Source: Natronococcus roseus (lineage in GTDB: Archaea; Halobacteriota; Halobacteria; Halobacteriales; Natrialbaceae). From it: a DNA stretch of 64,000 nt. Under the pieces are notes generated by a model that searched no databases, was not told the origin of the DNA, and saw only the letters and a list, made by a program, of their open reading frames with translations. The stretch is taken from contig NZ_JBHLJR010000004.1 of the NCBI RefSeq assembly GCF_043677095.1, positions 124,001 to 188,000 of the forward strand, in the 5' to 3' direction. Below, one piece after another: positions 50,961 through 59,816 of the stretch; within the stretch, counting starts at the first letter, position 1; every line of letters begins with the position of its first letter. A program made the position numbers and the translations under genes.

Positions 50961-51434
50961 CTATCGCTCGACCGAGAACGTGACGCCGTGGTCCGACAGC
51001 AGCGACCGCATCCGTCGCACGCCGCCGTCGGTATCCCACCCCTCGGCGGTGTAGTGTCTGTAGGGATGGCGAAGCCAGGAGTACTCGCGGTGAGCGAACA
51101 CCTCGATCCCCTCGACGCCGTTTCTGAAGAGGGCGACGTGGAGCTGTCGCCTCGAGAGCGGGGACCGTCGCCGCACCCAGCTGCCGGCCGACAGGCGACC
51201 GTCGCGATGAACTTTCAGCGAGGCGACGGGCTCGGGGGCGAACGACATCGCCTCGAGGTCCGATCGGAACGACGAGAGGCTCCGGTCGACGGTGCCGACG
51301 TACTCGTCGGGGTGCTGGACGCAGGTCGCGAACCCGCCCAGGGGCTCCTTGATGCGGTGAAGCGCCGGGAGGACGCGGCGGCGGGCGCGGGTCGTCAGAT
51401 CGAGCGGTTCGCGGGTGTCGTCGGTCGATGCCAC
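50961..51434 (-). CDS. Conserved hypothetical protein
   Basis: The 157-residue protein has RARRRVLPALHRIKEPLGGF near the N-terminus and a C-terminus with WLRHPYRHYTAEGWDTDGGV, then SDHGVTFSVER. No membrane segment. Unrecognised; it may be a haloarchaeal orphan family. The preceding and following genes lie on the same strand but with gaps, so an operon is not clear. Confidence 0.65.
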   Translation of the reverse strand: MASTDDTREPLDLTTRARRRVLPALHRIKEPLGGFATCVQHPDEYVGTVDRSLSSFRSDLEAMSFAPEPVASLKVHRDGRLSAGSWVRRRSPLSRRQLHVALFRNGVEGIEVFAHREYSWLRHPYRHYTAEGWDTDGGVRRMRSLLSDHGVTFSVER

Positions 51435-51528
51435 GCTCTCAGGTATCGACTACGGGAGCAAAGCCCTTGCGGGTCCACAGGATTCCGCGCTCGGCCGGCG
51501 CACGCGAGGGTCCCCCTCGAGGAACCGA

Positions 51529-51915
51529 TCAGAGATCCTGCAGGCGGATTCCGTCCTCGACCAACTGGGCGTTTCGCTCCCGCTCCAGGTGCTCGCCGAG
51601 CCCGTCGTGTTCGTACAGCTGGGCAACGACGTCGGCGTACAGCGTCCGCCACGCGATCGCGTAGATCGGGGACTGGCCCCACGCCCGCAGCTCCGGGACC
51701 AGTTCGTCGTAGGTTCGGTATCGGTCCTCGAAGCGCTCGATCGCCTCGAGGATCCGACCGGCCGCCTCGCGCTCGTCCTCGGACTCCTCGATCACGCGGT
51801 TGAGCTGTCGCTCCCAGCCGCCGACGGCCTCCTGCATGTCGGTCGCGGCGGTGGTGTCGTCCTCGGGGAGTCGCTCGAGCAGCGGTTCCGGAACGCCGAG
51901 TGAAATCTCGTCCAT
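51529..51915 (-). CDS. Conserved hypothetical protein
   Basis: The protein has 128 residues: MDEISLGVPEPLLERLPEDD, then a helical region with ERQLNRVIEESEDEREAAGR and a region rich in Trp and Tyr (LRAWGQSPIYAIAWRTLYAD). ATG at 51915 is chosen because the longer frame upstream reads as non-coding. Function not known. Confidence 0.68.
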   Translation of the reverse strand: MDEISLGVPEPLLERLPEDDTTAATDMQEAVGGWERQLNRVIEESEDEREAAGRILEAIERFEDRYRTYDELVPELRAWGQSPIYAIAWRTLYADVVAQLYEHDGLGEHLERERNAQLVEDGIRLQDL

Positions 51916-52076
51916 GGGCGACCGTACGAACGGGACCGGTATGAAACCACTAGCCAGCCGGGCGGTGGCACCGTTCGGACGACTCGAAGAAGGTCGGGCA
52001 GTACGGCTCCGAACGCTGGTACCGTGAAACCGGAAGCCGTCTCGACTCGAGACCAAAACGAGGCAAAACCCATTAC

Positions 52077-52532
52077 ATGTCAAGCGAAATCGATGATGTG
52101 AACAGGAGGCAGCTGGTGGCTTCGATCGCCGGTGTCGGCGCTGTGTCGATGGCTGGCTGCATCAGCCGGGAGCGGTACGAGAGCGGATACCGTTACGCGC
52201 AGGGGCTCGAGCGGATTCCCGACGACGCAGCCGTGATCGGCGGAGGCGAGTCCGCGCTCGAACACGAACTCGTCCGAGCGGCGATCGGCGATCTCGGAAC
52301 CCCGCTCGAGGTCAACCAAGACGAGTACGAGGAACTCGGTACGACACTGTCACAGCTCCCGTTCTACGACGCCGACGAGGACTCCGACCCACAGCTCAGC
52401 GCGTATTTCGTCGAGCAGTCCGACGAGGAGTACTGGGTCGCGCTCGAGCTAGTCCCGAGCTGTACGGAGTCACTGCTGTTCGACGAAACCGACGGTACAC
52501 ACTCCAGCTCGGACTGCTGGGATCGGGACTGA
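52077..52532 (+). CDS. Tat-exported lipoprotein
   Basis: A twin-arginine signal NRRQLVASIAGVGAVSMAGC (about 9-28) combines the RR motif with a lipobox ending SMAGC, so lipid attachment of C28 outside the membrane is predicted. The 151-residue protein has an acidic mature part with a C-terminal pair of Cys (SCTES, DCWDRD). Function unknown. Confidence 0.8.
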   Translation: MSSEIDDVNRRQLVASIAGVGAVSMAGCISRERYESGYRYAQGLERIPDDAAVIGGGESALEHELVRAAIGDLGTPLEVNQDEYEELGTTLSQLPFYDADEDSDPQLSAYFVEQSDEEYWVALELVPSCTESLLFDETDGTHSSSDCWDRD

Positions 52533-53426
52533 CGTCCCGCTGTGTGGGACGAGAGCAGTTTTGGAGCGACGGCGTCAGAGCGCGATCCGAACCGCCGGTA
52601 GCAGCAGGTGAGTCGACGTAGAAAGACTCGACTCGCACTATCGGAATCGGTTCTCTATCGCGATATCAAGTTTACCGGTTGCTTTCCGTCCGCCTGAAAC
52701 CGCGCCGTCCCATCGTGAAACCCCTACGAGTACACCAGCACGAGGCTGCTCGGACGCGCTCGAGGAAGAATCGGCCCCCAGTGATTCGGAACACGATCAC
52801 GCCGTCGCACTCCCCGCGGACGATCACCCTCGTCGTTTGTCGAGCTGTACCGCACTCACTCCCGGTCGTCTCGCGATGATGACCGGTACGGAGCGACAGG
52901 GCTGCGAACGGAACTCCGTTCCCGTCGGGAACGATTCGGTACCGAACCGTCCGGTCCTGTCTCGAGCACACGGGATCCGTCGTCCACCGAGAACCGAACC
53001 GCGAAGATCGGGCTACTCTCGAGCGACGGCTGTATATCCATCCTCCGTGTGCGAGACGAGCGACGCCGTAGCGGCTCGCTTTCGCTGCCATCGCGACTCC
53101 GTTTTCACCGATACAGTTCATACCACGATACGGAACTCTGTAAACGGATGGCGTTCCAGCCGGGGGGTCTCCCGCTCGTAATGGGGTGAGCTCGACGACA
53201 CGACTGTCGTGCTCGAGTATTCAAAATTCGCACGCGAAGACCGCACGTATATCCGTCTTGGTCGACAATTGCAGGTAACCTTGTCTCCGAACAGTTGCGC
53301 TCGCTGCGGGTTCGAGACGGAGTCCGCGAGTTCGGACGCGGAACGTGACTCGAGGACCGCGTCGAAGCTCTCCCTTCACCTGCGAAACCGAAGCAGAAAC
53401 GACCGTCGAGTACTAACCGAAGACCA
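52533..53426. other. Gene-free stretch of about 890 bases
   Basis: No frame here is convincing on either strand. It includes a low-complexity run of alternating GAC/CGA and short AT-rich patches at about 52650-52680 and 53240-53290. It may hold decayed sequence or the leader of the response regulator at 53427. Confidence 0.35.
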
Positions 53427-53891
53427 ATGAGCGAGTCAGGACAGCACTCCCCCGAACCCGCACAGCTGCTCCTGGTCGAGGACAATCCGGGTGACGTCCG
53501 TCTAACTCGAGAGGCGTTCAAGCAGGGTCGGATCGACAACGACCTGCACACCGTCTCGGACGGCAGCGACGCGTTGGATTTTCTCCACCAGCGAGGCGAG
53601 TACGAGGACGCGCCGCGACCCGATCTCGTGTTGCTCGACCTCAATCTTCCCCGGAAGGACGGCGAGGAGGTGCTCGCCGATCTCAAGGACGACCCCCAGC
53701 TTCAGTCGATCCCGGTGATCGTCCTGACGAGTTCGCGTGCCGAGGAGGATATCGCCAGATCGTACGAGCTCCACGCGAACGCCTACCTGACGAAGCCGGT
53801 CGACCCCGACGAGTTCATCGAGACCGTCCGCGCGTTCGAGAAGTTCTGGTTCTCCGTGGTCCGGCTGCCACCCGAGGAGGACACTCAATGA
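53427..53891 (+). CDS. Response regulator, single receiver domain
   Basis: The 154-residue CheY/Rcp1-type protein has the acidic pair E18-D19 in LLLVEDNPGDVRL, the phospho-acceptor D71 in LVLLDLNLPRKDG, T/S in LTSSRAEEDI and the lysine in YLTKPVDPDEF. There is no output domain. Its stop overlaps the next start (ATGA at 53888-53891), so it is made with the Bat-type regulator that follows and may be part of a relay with it. Confidence 0.9.
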   Translation: MSESGQHSPEPAQLLLVEDNPGDVRLTREAFKQGRIDNDLHTVSDGSDALDFLHQRGEYEDAPRPDLVLLDLNLPRKDGEEVLADLKDDPQLQSIPVIVLTSSRAEEDIARSYELHANAYLTKPVDPDEFIETVRAFEKFWFSVVRLPPEEDTQ

Positions 53892-55573
53892 ACGACGTCG
53901 TCTCCGGAGCCGGCGACGACGCCGATATCGGCGGCACGCTCGAGTTGCTGCTGATCGAGGACAACCCCGGCGACGCCCGCTTGATCCAGGAGATGCTCCG
54001 GGACGCGACCGAACTCACCCAGCGGGTCAACCCCGAGGAGTCGACGAACCAGGCGCCGACGGTGATCCACGAGGACCACCTCGAGGAGGGGCTCGAGACG
54101 CTGTCGTCGTCGCCGCCGGATCTCGTCCTCCTCGATCTGAACCTTCCGGACAGTCGCGGACTTGACACCCTCGAGACGGTCAGCGACGTCGCCGACGAGA
54201 CGCCGATCGTCGTCTTTACGGGCGTCAGCGACCAGGAGGTCGGGGTCCAGGCGATTCAAAGCGGCGCCCAGGACTTCCTCGTCAAGGACGAGGTCACCGA
54301 CGAGTTGCTGATCCGGACGATCCACCACGCGATCGAGCGAGCCCACCAGGAACGCCAGCGCCGACGCCAGCGCGAACAGCTCGAGGCGCTCAACCGCCTC
54401 AACCGAATCGGCCACGACATCACCCACGCGGTGATCACGACCGAGACCCGCGCGGAGCTCGAACAGGAGGTCTGTGACCGCCTCGTCGAGTCGGACGGCT
54501 ACCGGTTCGCCTGGCTCGGAAGCGTCAACCCCGGCAGCGATCGGATCGAACCGACGGCCGCGGCCGGCCACGAGGACGGCTACCTCGAGGAGGTCGAGGT
54601 CACCGCCGATCCGGACGACGAACGAGGCCGGGGACCCTCCGGAACGGCGATCCGAACCGGCGAGGTCCAGATCGCCCAGGATACACAGACCGACGAGACG
54701 TTCGGCCCGTGGCAGGAAGCCGCGGGCGACCGCGGCTACCGATCGACGGTCGCGATCCCGATCGTCCACGAGGACCTCGTCTACGGCGTGTTGAACGTCT
54801 ACTCGGCATCAGCCCGGTCGTTCACCGACGCCGAGGCGACGATCCTCTCGCGGATCGGCGACGTCATCGCCCACGCGATCACCGCCATCGAGCGCAAGGA
54901 CGCGCTGGTCAGCGACGCCGTCATCGAACTCGAGTTCCGGATCGGGGAGATGGCCCCGGAGCTGATCGCGCTCTCCACCGAGGAGTCGTGTACGATCCGG
55001 TTCGACCGGATGATCCACGGCGACGAGACGCTGCTGGTCTACGGCTCCGCATCCGATCTCGACCAGGAGACGTTCCTCGAGACGATCGAGGAAACCGACG
55101 GCCTCGGCGAGGCTCGGGTCCTCTCGGCTCGGAAGGACTACTTCGAGTTCGAGCTCGTCGCGCCGACGGCGGTCTCGCTGTTCGAGACGATCGCGACCCA
55201 CGGCGGTCGGGTCGCCTCCGCGACGATCGCCGACGGCGAGTTCCGGTTCGTCGTCGAACTCCCTCGCGGTCGGGACACCCGCCAGATGATCGAACTGCTC
55301 AAAGAACAACGCCCGGACGTCACCTACCTCGCCCAGCGGACGACCGAACGGGGCGATCGCTCGGAGTCGGGCTCGGAGTCGGTTCTCGAAAGCGCCCTCA
55401 CTGAAAAGCAGCGGGCCGCCCTCGAGACGGCCTACTTCGCGGGCTACTTCGACTGGCCCCGCGAGAGTACCGGCGAGGAGATCGCCGACCGACTCGGTAT
55501 CTCACCCGCCACGTTCAACCAACATCTGCGGACCTCGGAGCGGAAGTTCTTCGATTCGGTACTCGGGGAGTGA
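53888..55573 (+). CDS. Receiver-GAF-Bat HTH-10 transcriptional regulator
   Basis: The protein has 561 residues. An N-terminal receiver (about 17-145) carries D83 in LVLLDLNLPDSRGLD and K in DFLVKDEVTDE. A GAF domain (about 180-325) includes GPSGTAIRTGEVQIAQDTQT. A Bat-type central region precedes the HTH-10 domain (LTEKQRAALETAYFAGYFDW then STGEEIADRLGISPATFNQH, about 500-560). Coupled by ATGA to the single-receiver protein. Regulated genes unknown. Confidence 0.9.
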   Translation: MNDVVSGAGDDADIGGTLELLLIEDNPGDARLIQEMLRDATELTQRVNPEESTNQAPTVIHEDHLEEGLETLSSSPPDLVLLDLNLPDSRGLDTLETVSDVADETPIVVFTGVSDQEVGVQAIQSGAQDFLVKDEVTDELLIRTIHHAIERAHQERQRRRQREQLEALNRLNRIGHDITHAVITTETRAELEQEVCDRLVESDGYRFAWLGSVNPGSDRIEPTAAAGHEDGYLEEVEVTADPDDERGRGPSGTAIRTGEVQIAQDTQTDETFGPWQEAAGDRGYRSTVAIPIVHEDLVYGVLNVYSASARSFTDAEATILSRIGDVIAHAITAIERKDALVSDAVIELEFRIGEMAPELIALSTEESCTIRFDRMIHGDETLLVYGSASDLDQETFLETIEETDGLGEARVLSARKDYFEFELVAPTAVSLFETIATHGGRVASATIADGEFRFVVELPRGRDTRQMIELLKEQRPDVTYLAQRTTERGDRSESGSESVLESALTEKQRAALETAYFAGYFDWPRESTGEEIADRLGISPATFNQHLRTSERKFFDSVLGE

Positions 55574-55707
55574 TCGAATCGGGCGGTCGGATCGATCCCA
55601 TCGTACCCGAACACCTTCGTAATGCAATGGGCACAGTTATCCGAATCCAGCCCACACAATAGATCGAGAATTATCATGCGAATCCGTCACGGGGGTGAAC
55701 GCTGGCG

Positions 55708-55902
55708 ATGAACGGAACCGAACGGGTGTTCGGAGAAACGAGGACGCTGCTCGGCGCGATACGTCACTCGCTGACGTCGGAGGATTTCCCGGACCGAAGC
55801 GTCCGCGATACCGTCCTGGTCGGCCTCGTGTACGCGGCGACGGTCCTGTTGCTTCCGTTCGCGATCGGCGCCGATCTGGCCAACCTGGCGGCTCACTGGT
55901 AA
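55708..55902 (+). CDS. Small single-helix membrane protein
   Basis: The 64-residue protein has a hydrophobic helix at about 35-57 (DTVLVGLVYAATVLLLPFAI). A purine-rich GGGGGTG lies 10 bases upstream of ATG 55708 as a ribosome-binding site and a TATA-like GAATTATCA is at 55669. Unrecognised. Confidence 0.6.
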   Translation: MNGTERVFGETRTLLGAIRHSLTSEDFPDRSVRDTVLVGLVYAATVLLLPFAIGADLANLAAHW

Positions 55903-55932
55903 CGGCGCGGTTTCGACCCCGTCCGGACCGAA

Positions 55933-56964
55933 TCAGCGCGCGACCGTAAGATCGGCCGCCTCCGCGAGCAGCTCGTGCGATCGGATCACGTCGTCGTGAT
56001 CGGCGATCAGGTTCTGGACGATCACGTCGTCGACCCCGACCCGGTCGGTCAGTTGCTCGAGCAGGTCCCGCATCGTCTCCGGACTCCCCGAAATCGAACG
56101 CGGCCACTCGCCGTCCGGAAGCGGGTTCGGGGTCGGTTCGGGAACGCCGCCAAGTTCGTCGATCGCCTCCTCGACCGACGGCATCGAGCCGACGACACCG
56201 CGCTGCATCCGTTTGTACGAGGCCTCGGCCGTCGCCCGCAGCCGCGCCGCCTCCTCGTCGGTCTCGGCACACGCCGCGTTCACCGCGAGCATCCCCCGAG
56301 GCTCGTCGGGTCCGGCGTCGAACGCGGAGGGATCGAAGTTGTCGCGATAGGTTTCGAAGGCGCGCTCGGCGAGCTGTGGGCGGATAAACGCCGCGAAGCA
56401 GTATCGGAGCCCGAGCTCTCCGGCGATCTCGGCGCTCGAGGGGCTCGAGCCGAGCACCCAGACCTCGGGGACGTCGTCGGCCGAGCGCGGGATCTTGATA
56501 TCCGCGTAGGGGTGGTCCTCCTCGAACCCGTCGTAGAGATGGCTCGTAGCGGCCTCGACCTTCTCTCGGTGGTCCTGATCGGGGTTGCGCTTGCGTCGCT
56601 CGGTGCCCAGTGCGCGGTCGACTTCCGGCATTCCCGTCGCGCGACCGAGGCCGAGGTCGACCCGCCCGGGCGCCAGCCCGTCCAGCGAGGCGAACGTCTC
56701 GGCGACCTTGAACGGGCTGTAGTGGTTCAGCAGGACGGTTCCCGAACCGACGCGAATGTCGTCGGTTTTCGCGGCGAGGTGAGCGATTAGCACCTCCGGT
56801 GTGGTGCTCGCGATCGAGTCGGCCAGCCCGTGGTGTTCGGCCACCCAGAATCGCTCGTAGCCAAACTCCTCGGCGACTCGAGCGAGTTCGGCGGTATGTT
56901 CGTAAGCCTCGGTCGCGCTCTCCCCGTCCCGGACGGGCGCCAGATCGACGATCGAGAGGTTCAC
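55933..56964 (-). CDS. LLM-class flavin-dependent oxidoreductase
   Basis: Luciferase-like TIM-barrel monooxygenase, 343 residues. It starts MNLSIVDLAPVRDGESATEA and has the family motifs RFWVAEHHGLADSIASTTPE, VRVGSGTVLLNHYSPFKVAE-like (IRVGSGTVLLNHYSPF), and VDLGLGRATG. The C-terminal barrel includes VWVLGSSPSSAEIAGELGL. It may use FMN or F420; the window makes F420, but the cofactor is not told by sequence alone. Monomer length is normal. Confidence 0.88.
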   Translation of the reverse strand: MNLSIVDLAPVRDGESATEAYEHTAELARVAEEFGYERFWVAEHHGLADSIASTTPEVLIAHLAAKTDDIRVGSGTVLLNHYSPFKVAETFASLDGLAPGRVDLGLGRATGMPEVDRALGTERRKRNPDQDHREKVEAATSHLYDGFEEDHPYADIKIPRSADDVPEVWVLGSSPSSAEIAGELGLRYCFAAFIRPQLAERAFETYRDNFDPSAFDAGPDEPRGMLAVNAACAETDEEAARLRATAEASYKRMQRGVVGSMPSVEEAIDELGGVPEPTPNPLPDGEWPRSISGSPETMRDLLEQLTDRVGVDDVIVQNLIADHDDVIRSHELLAEAADLTVAR

Positions 56965-57030
56965 GATGGGCGGTCGGAGACGAAGGCTGAATAACCGTTC
57001 GGTCGACCGCTCTCGATCGATCGTTCTCGA

Positions 57031-57040
57031 AAACTTATAC
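57031..57040 (+). promoter_or_regulatory. TATA box for the gene at 57063
   Basis: AAACTTATAC centred 27 bases before the ATG at 57063, supporting a leaderless start. Confidence 0.55.
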
Positions 57041-57062
57041 GCCTCGAAACGCGTCGGTGCGT

Positions 57063-57338
57063 ATGGGAACGGAACCGAAACCTGACGGCGGAACGGCGGC
57101 CGAGGTTGACCGCGAGGAGCTGTACGCCGTCGTCCGTACCGCCGTCAGAGACGCGCTGCTCGACGTCGTCGGCACCGTCGCGTTGCTCGGGTTCGCCTTG
57201 CTGTTCGTCGCGACCGGGGCTCGGGGGTTGCTCGAGACGGCCGGAACGACCGGTGCGGTCGTCAGCCTCGCACTCGTTGTTCTCGGTTTCGCCATCGCTG
57301 CGGTTGCGCTAGATCTCGTGCCGTCGATCCGCGAGTAA
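57063..57338 (+). CDS. Small two-helix membrane protein
   Basis: The 91-residue protein has an acidic N-terminus and two hydrophobic segments, about 37-55 (VVGTVALLGFALLFVATGAR) and 64-84 (TTGAVVSLALVVLGFAIAAV). ATG at 57063 is fixed by the TATA box. Unrecognised. Confidence 0.62.
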   Translation: MGTEPKPDGGTAAEVDREELYAVVRTAVRDALLDVVGTVALLGFALLFVATGARGLLETAGTTGAVVSLALVVLGFAIAAVALDLVPSIRE

Positions 57339-57359
57339 GCCCACGTACCTTTTTCCGCC

Positions 57360-57520
57360 TCGGGATTCCTCACTGCGTTCGGAACCGCTCTCTGCTCACG
57401 AGCACTACGTGCTCGTTCGCATGGCACGCGGGACCTGCGGTCCCGCGCTGGGCGCAAAAATCTACGCTAAAAAGGCCGCTCGCTCCCGTTGGTCGCTCGC
57501 GGGTGCTGTGCTGAGCCGCA
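57360..57520. terminator. Convergent intergenic region with strong hairpins
   Basis: Two perfect inverted repeats: CGAGCAC/GTGCTCG (57399-57415, loop TAC) and CGCGGGACC/GGTCCCGCG (57427-57447, loop TGC), followed by GCAAAAATCTACGC and a CTAAAAAGG. Convergent genes on both sides suggest terminators. I recall strings like GCAAAAATCTACGCTAAAAA from other haloarchaeal intergenic regions, which would make it a dispersed element; that is memory. Confidence 0.4.
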
Positions 57521-57623
57521 CCGCAGCGGTATGGTTTCGCCTGTACGTACCACGTTGTTCCTCCGTACAGTCCAGCTCGGACGAACAACAGCATGCGGCG
57601 GTACGACCGGTTCGTCCTCGCCG

Positions 57624-59513
57624 TTATCGATTTTCGTCCGACTTGTCCGTTCTCGCCTGCCGACGCATCCACTCGAGACCGAGCACACCACCGAGGATAC
57701 CCGCACCGGTGGTGAAGCCGGGCACCCCATCGGCATCGTCGGTATCATCACTGTCGTCGGTGTCACCAGCGGTGTCGTCACTCTCGTCCACGTCCTCGTC
57801 ACCCTCGTCGGCCTCGGCGCCCCCGTCGTCGGTGCCGATATCGTCTTCCTCCTCGTCGTCATCGTCGGTATCGTCCTCGTCGGCCTCGTCTGTGTCGTCG
57901 TCATCACCGGTGTCGGCGTCGTCGGCTTCTTCTGTGGATTCCGCGTCCGACACATCATCGTCAGCATCTTCCGCCGTGTCGTCGCCTGGCGTTTCGTCAA
58001 CCCCGTCGTCAGCTTCGTCGTCCTCCGACGGCTCCTCGTCTGACGACCTGCCCTCGGAGTCCGAATCGTCCGGTTGGTCGTCCGCTTCTTGCTCTTCGTC
58101 TTCCTCGCCGCCCTCTTTTTGTTCTTGCTCCTCGTCTTCCTCGCCGCCCTCTTTTTGTTCTTGCTCCTCGTCTTCCTCGCCGCCCTCTTCTTGCTGCTCC
58201 TGGTCCTCGGGGCGAAGGACCTGAAGCTGATCTCCGCCAGTGACATAGATACTCTCCCCGCTGACGACGAACCCGTGGGTGGCCCAGACATCTGTGCCGT
58301 CCACATCGGCGTGGGTGAACTGCCACCGTTCGGTTCCGTCCTCGAGCTCGAAGCCGTAGATCCCATCGTTTTCGTCTCCCTCCGGGGTATTCACTTGATA
58401 CGGGATCACGAGTATCTCTCCGGCGATGGCCGGCTGTCCCCACGCGTCCGTGTGACTCCATCCGTCCGCGTCACCACCCTTGCTCCACCCTTCGTCCGTC
58501 TCGTGGTTCTCGACGGAGAATCCACTTCGTCCCGTCGCGACACGAATCTCGTCCGTCACGGCCGGTCGAGTTCGGGATGCGTTCTCTCGGGTCGCTTCCT
58601 CACCCGTCCGAGAGTCCAGAACTGGGTACTGGAGTCCCTGGTCGACGTCACCCCCACGCGTGTATACTCTGTTTTCGGTTGCCAGAATATCACGGTTGAA
58701 GCTCTCGGCGTACCGCCTCGTCTCCTCTTCGATGGCATGCGCCCACTGTGTCTCGCCCGCATTGACGTCGAGAGCTGCCACCCCGGCGGGGTCGTCGTGG
58801 CCCACACCCGCGTAGACGAACTCGTTCGACACGGCCGGTGTCGAGACGAAGGCGACATCCTGGCTGTCGTCCAGATCCGAATCCTCGGGCGGGTCGAGTT
58901 CGATCGACTCCCGACTCCACCGGAGCGATCCGTCAGCTAATTCGAAGGCGTGGAGGGCCTCGTCGGCAACGACGAACACGGTGTCGAACGCCACCGTCGG
59001 GCTCGTTACCGCCTCGTCTTCCTCGGTGTCGAACTCCTGGCTCCAGCGAGTCTCACCGCTGTCAGCATCCAGTGCCGTCAGTCGGTCGCCGCCGATAACG
59101 ACCGTTTCGTCGGCGACTGCCGGCGTTCCATACCGGACACCGCCTTCGGTTCCGACGTCGTCGGCCGTCCAGACGACCGAACCATCACCGTCGTCGAGAG
59201 CGTAAAGCGAGTTCTCCGACCGGAGATAGACCCGTCCGTCGGCGATGGCGACGTGACCCGAGTCGTCGTGTTCCCACGCGACCGTTTCCGGCTCAGGGAA
59301 GGCGCCGTCTGCGGGTACGGCGCCCGTATTTCCCACGGTTCCGGCGTACGACGACCAACTCGTAGACTCCTCGACTGGAGAGTACTCGGAACCGTCCTCG
59401 GCAAGTTCATCGTCCTCGTCGTGTTCGGTCGCCGCCGTCGACAGCGACCCGAACACCCCAGCCGCGACGAGAGACGTTCCCGACGCTACCAGTGTTCGCC
59501 GAGTGGTATTCAT
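57624..59513 (-). CDS. Tat-exported PQQ-propeller surface protein with acidic tail and PGF sorting motif
   Basis: The protein has 629 residues. A twin-arginine signal (MNTTRRTLVASGTSLVAAGV) precedes a beta-propeller with repeats such as GDGSVVWTADDVG, LDADSGETRWSQEF and ADGSLRWSRESI (about 60-440). A 140-residue tail of almost only Glu, Asp and Gln follows, including three copies of a 12-residue unit (EGGEEDEEQEQK). The end has PGFTTGAGILGGVLGLEW then basic RRQAR, a PGF-CTERM-type signal for archaeosortase. A TATA-like TTTTATCA lies about 28 bases upstream. Cell-surface anchoring is likely; ligand is unknown. Confidence 0.85.
   Translation of the reverse strand: MNTTRRTLVASGTSLVAAGVFGSLSTAATEHDEDDELAEDGSEYSPVEESTSWSSYAGTVGNTGAVPADGAFPEPETVAWEHDDSGHVAIADGRVYLRSENSLYALDDGDGSVVWTADDVGTEGGVRYGTPAVADETVVIGGDRLTALDADSGETRWSQEFDTEEDEAVTSPTVAFDTVFVVADEALHAFELADGSLRWSRESIELDPPEDSDLDDSQDVAFVSTPAVSNEFVYAGVGHDDPAGVAALDVNAGETQWAHAIEEETRRYAESFNRDILATENRVYTRGGDVDQGLQYPVLDSRTGEEATRENASRTRPAVTDEIRVATGRSGFSVENHETDEGWSKGGDADGWSHTDAWGQPAIAGEILVIPYQVNTPEGDENDGIYGFELEDGTERWQFTHADVDGTDVWATHGFVVSGESIYVTGGDQLQVLRPEDQEQQEEGGEEDEEQEQKEGGEEDEEQEQKEGGEEDEEQEADDQPDDSDSEGRSSDEEPSEDDEADDGVDETPGDDTAEDADDDVSDAESTEEADDADTGDDDDTDEADEDDTDDDDEEEDDIGTDDGGAEADEGDEDVDESDDTAGDTDDSDDTDDADGVPGFTTGAGILGGVLGLEWMRRQARTDKSDENR
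58092..58199 (-). repeat. 36-bp in-frame tandem repeat
   Basis: Three copies of a 36-base unit encode EGGEEDEEQEQK-like blocks in the acidic tail of the gene at 57624. The first two copies differ by one base; the last copy diverges at its far end. Copy number is likely to vary between strains. Confidence 0.8.
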
Positions 59514-59816
59514 TGTCTATGTACACTAATACGTACTGATAAAACAGAACGGTTTGCACGAGCCGGCCCGGTTAATTGCCAGTGGTCGGTGCTGACCGGC
59601 GATTAGCCCCGTCGATTAGCTTACGAGGGGCGTCGTGTTCGCGCTGCGTACTCGGCACGCGATTCTCGACGGCCACGGGAGAAACCGACTATCTTTTGTC
59701 ACCTTCTTGACCTGTGTACGATACGCTGCCGAACCGGTGCCAGGGGAGGAATTGACCCACCGGAAGCGCAACTCACGGATCACAGGACGATTCGCATAGA
59801 GTATGTGTGTCTGTGA
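59514..59816. promoter_or_regulatory. Intergenic region upstream of the PQQ-propeller gene
   Basis: No gene visible on either strand. The right part precedes nothing but the stop of arcS; the left end holds the TATA-like box (59537-59544 on the minus strand) for the gene ending at 57624. Confidence 0.35.

Noticed and set aside
52672..53121. Minus-strand frame of 149 codons in the gene-free stretch
   Set aside because: No motif, no clear promoter and an arginine-rich pattern not seen in the real genes here.
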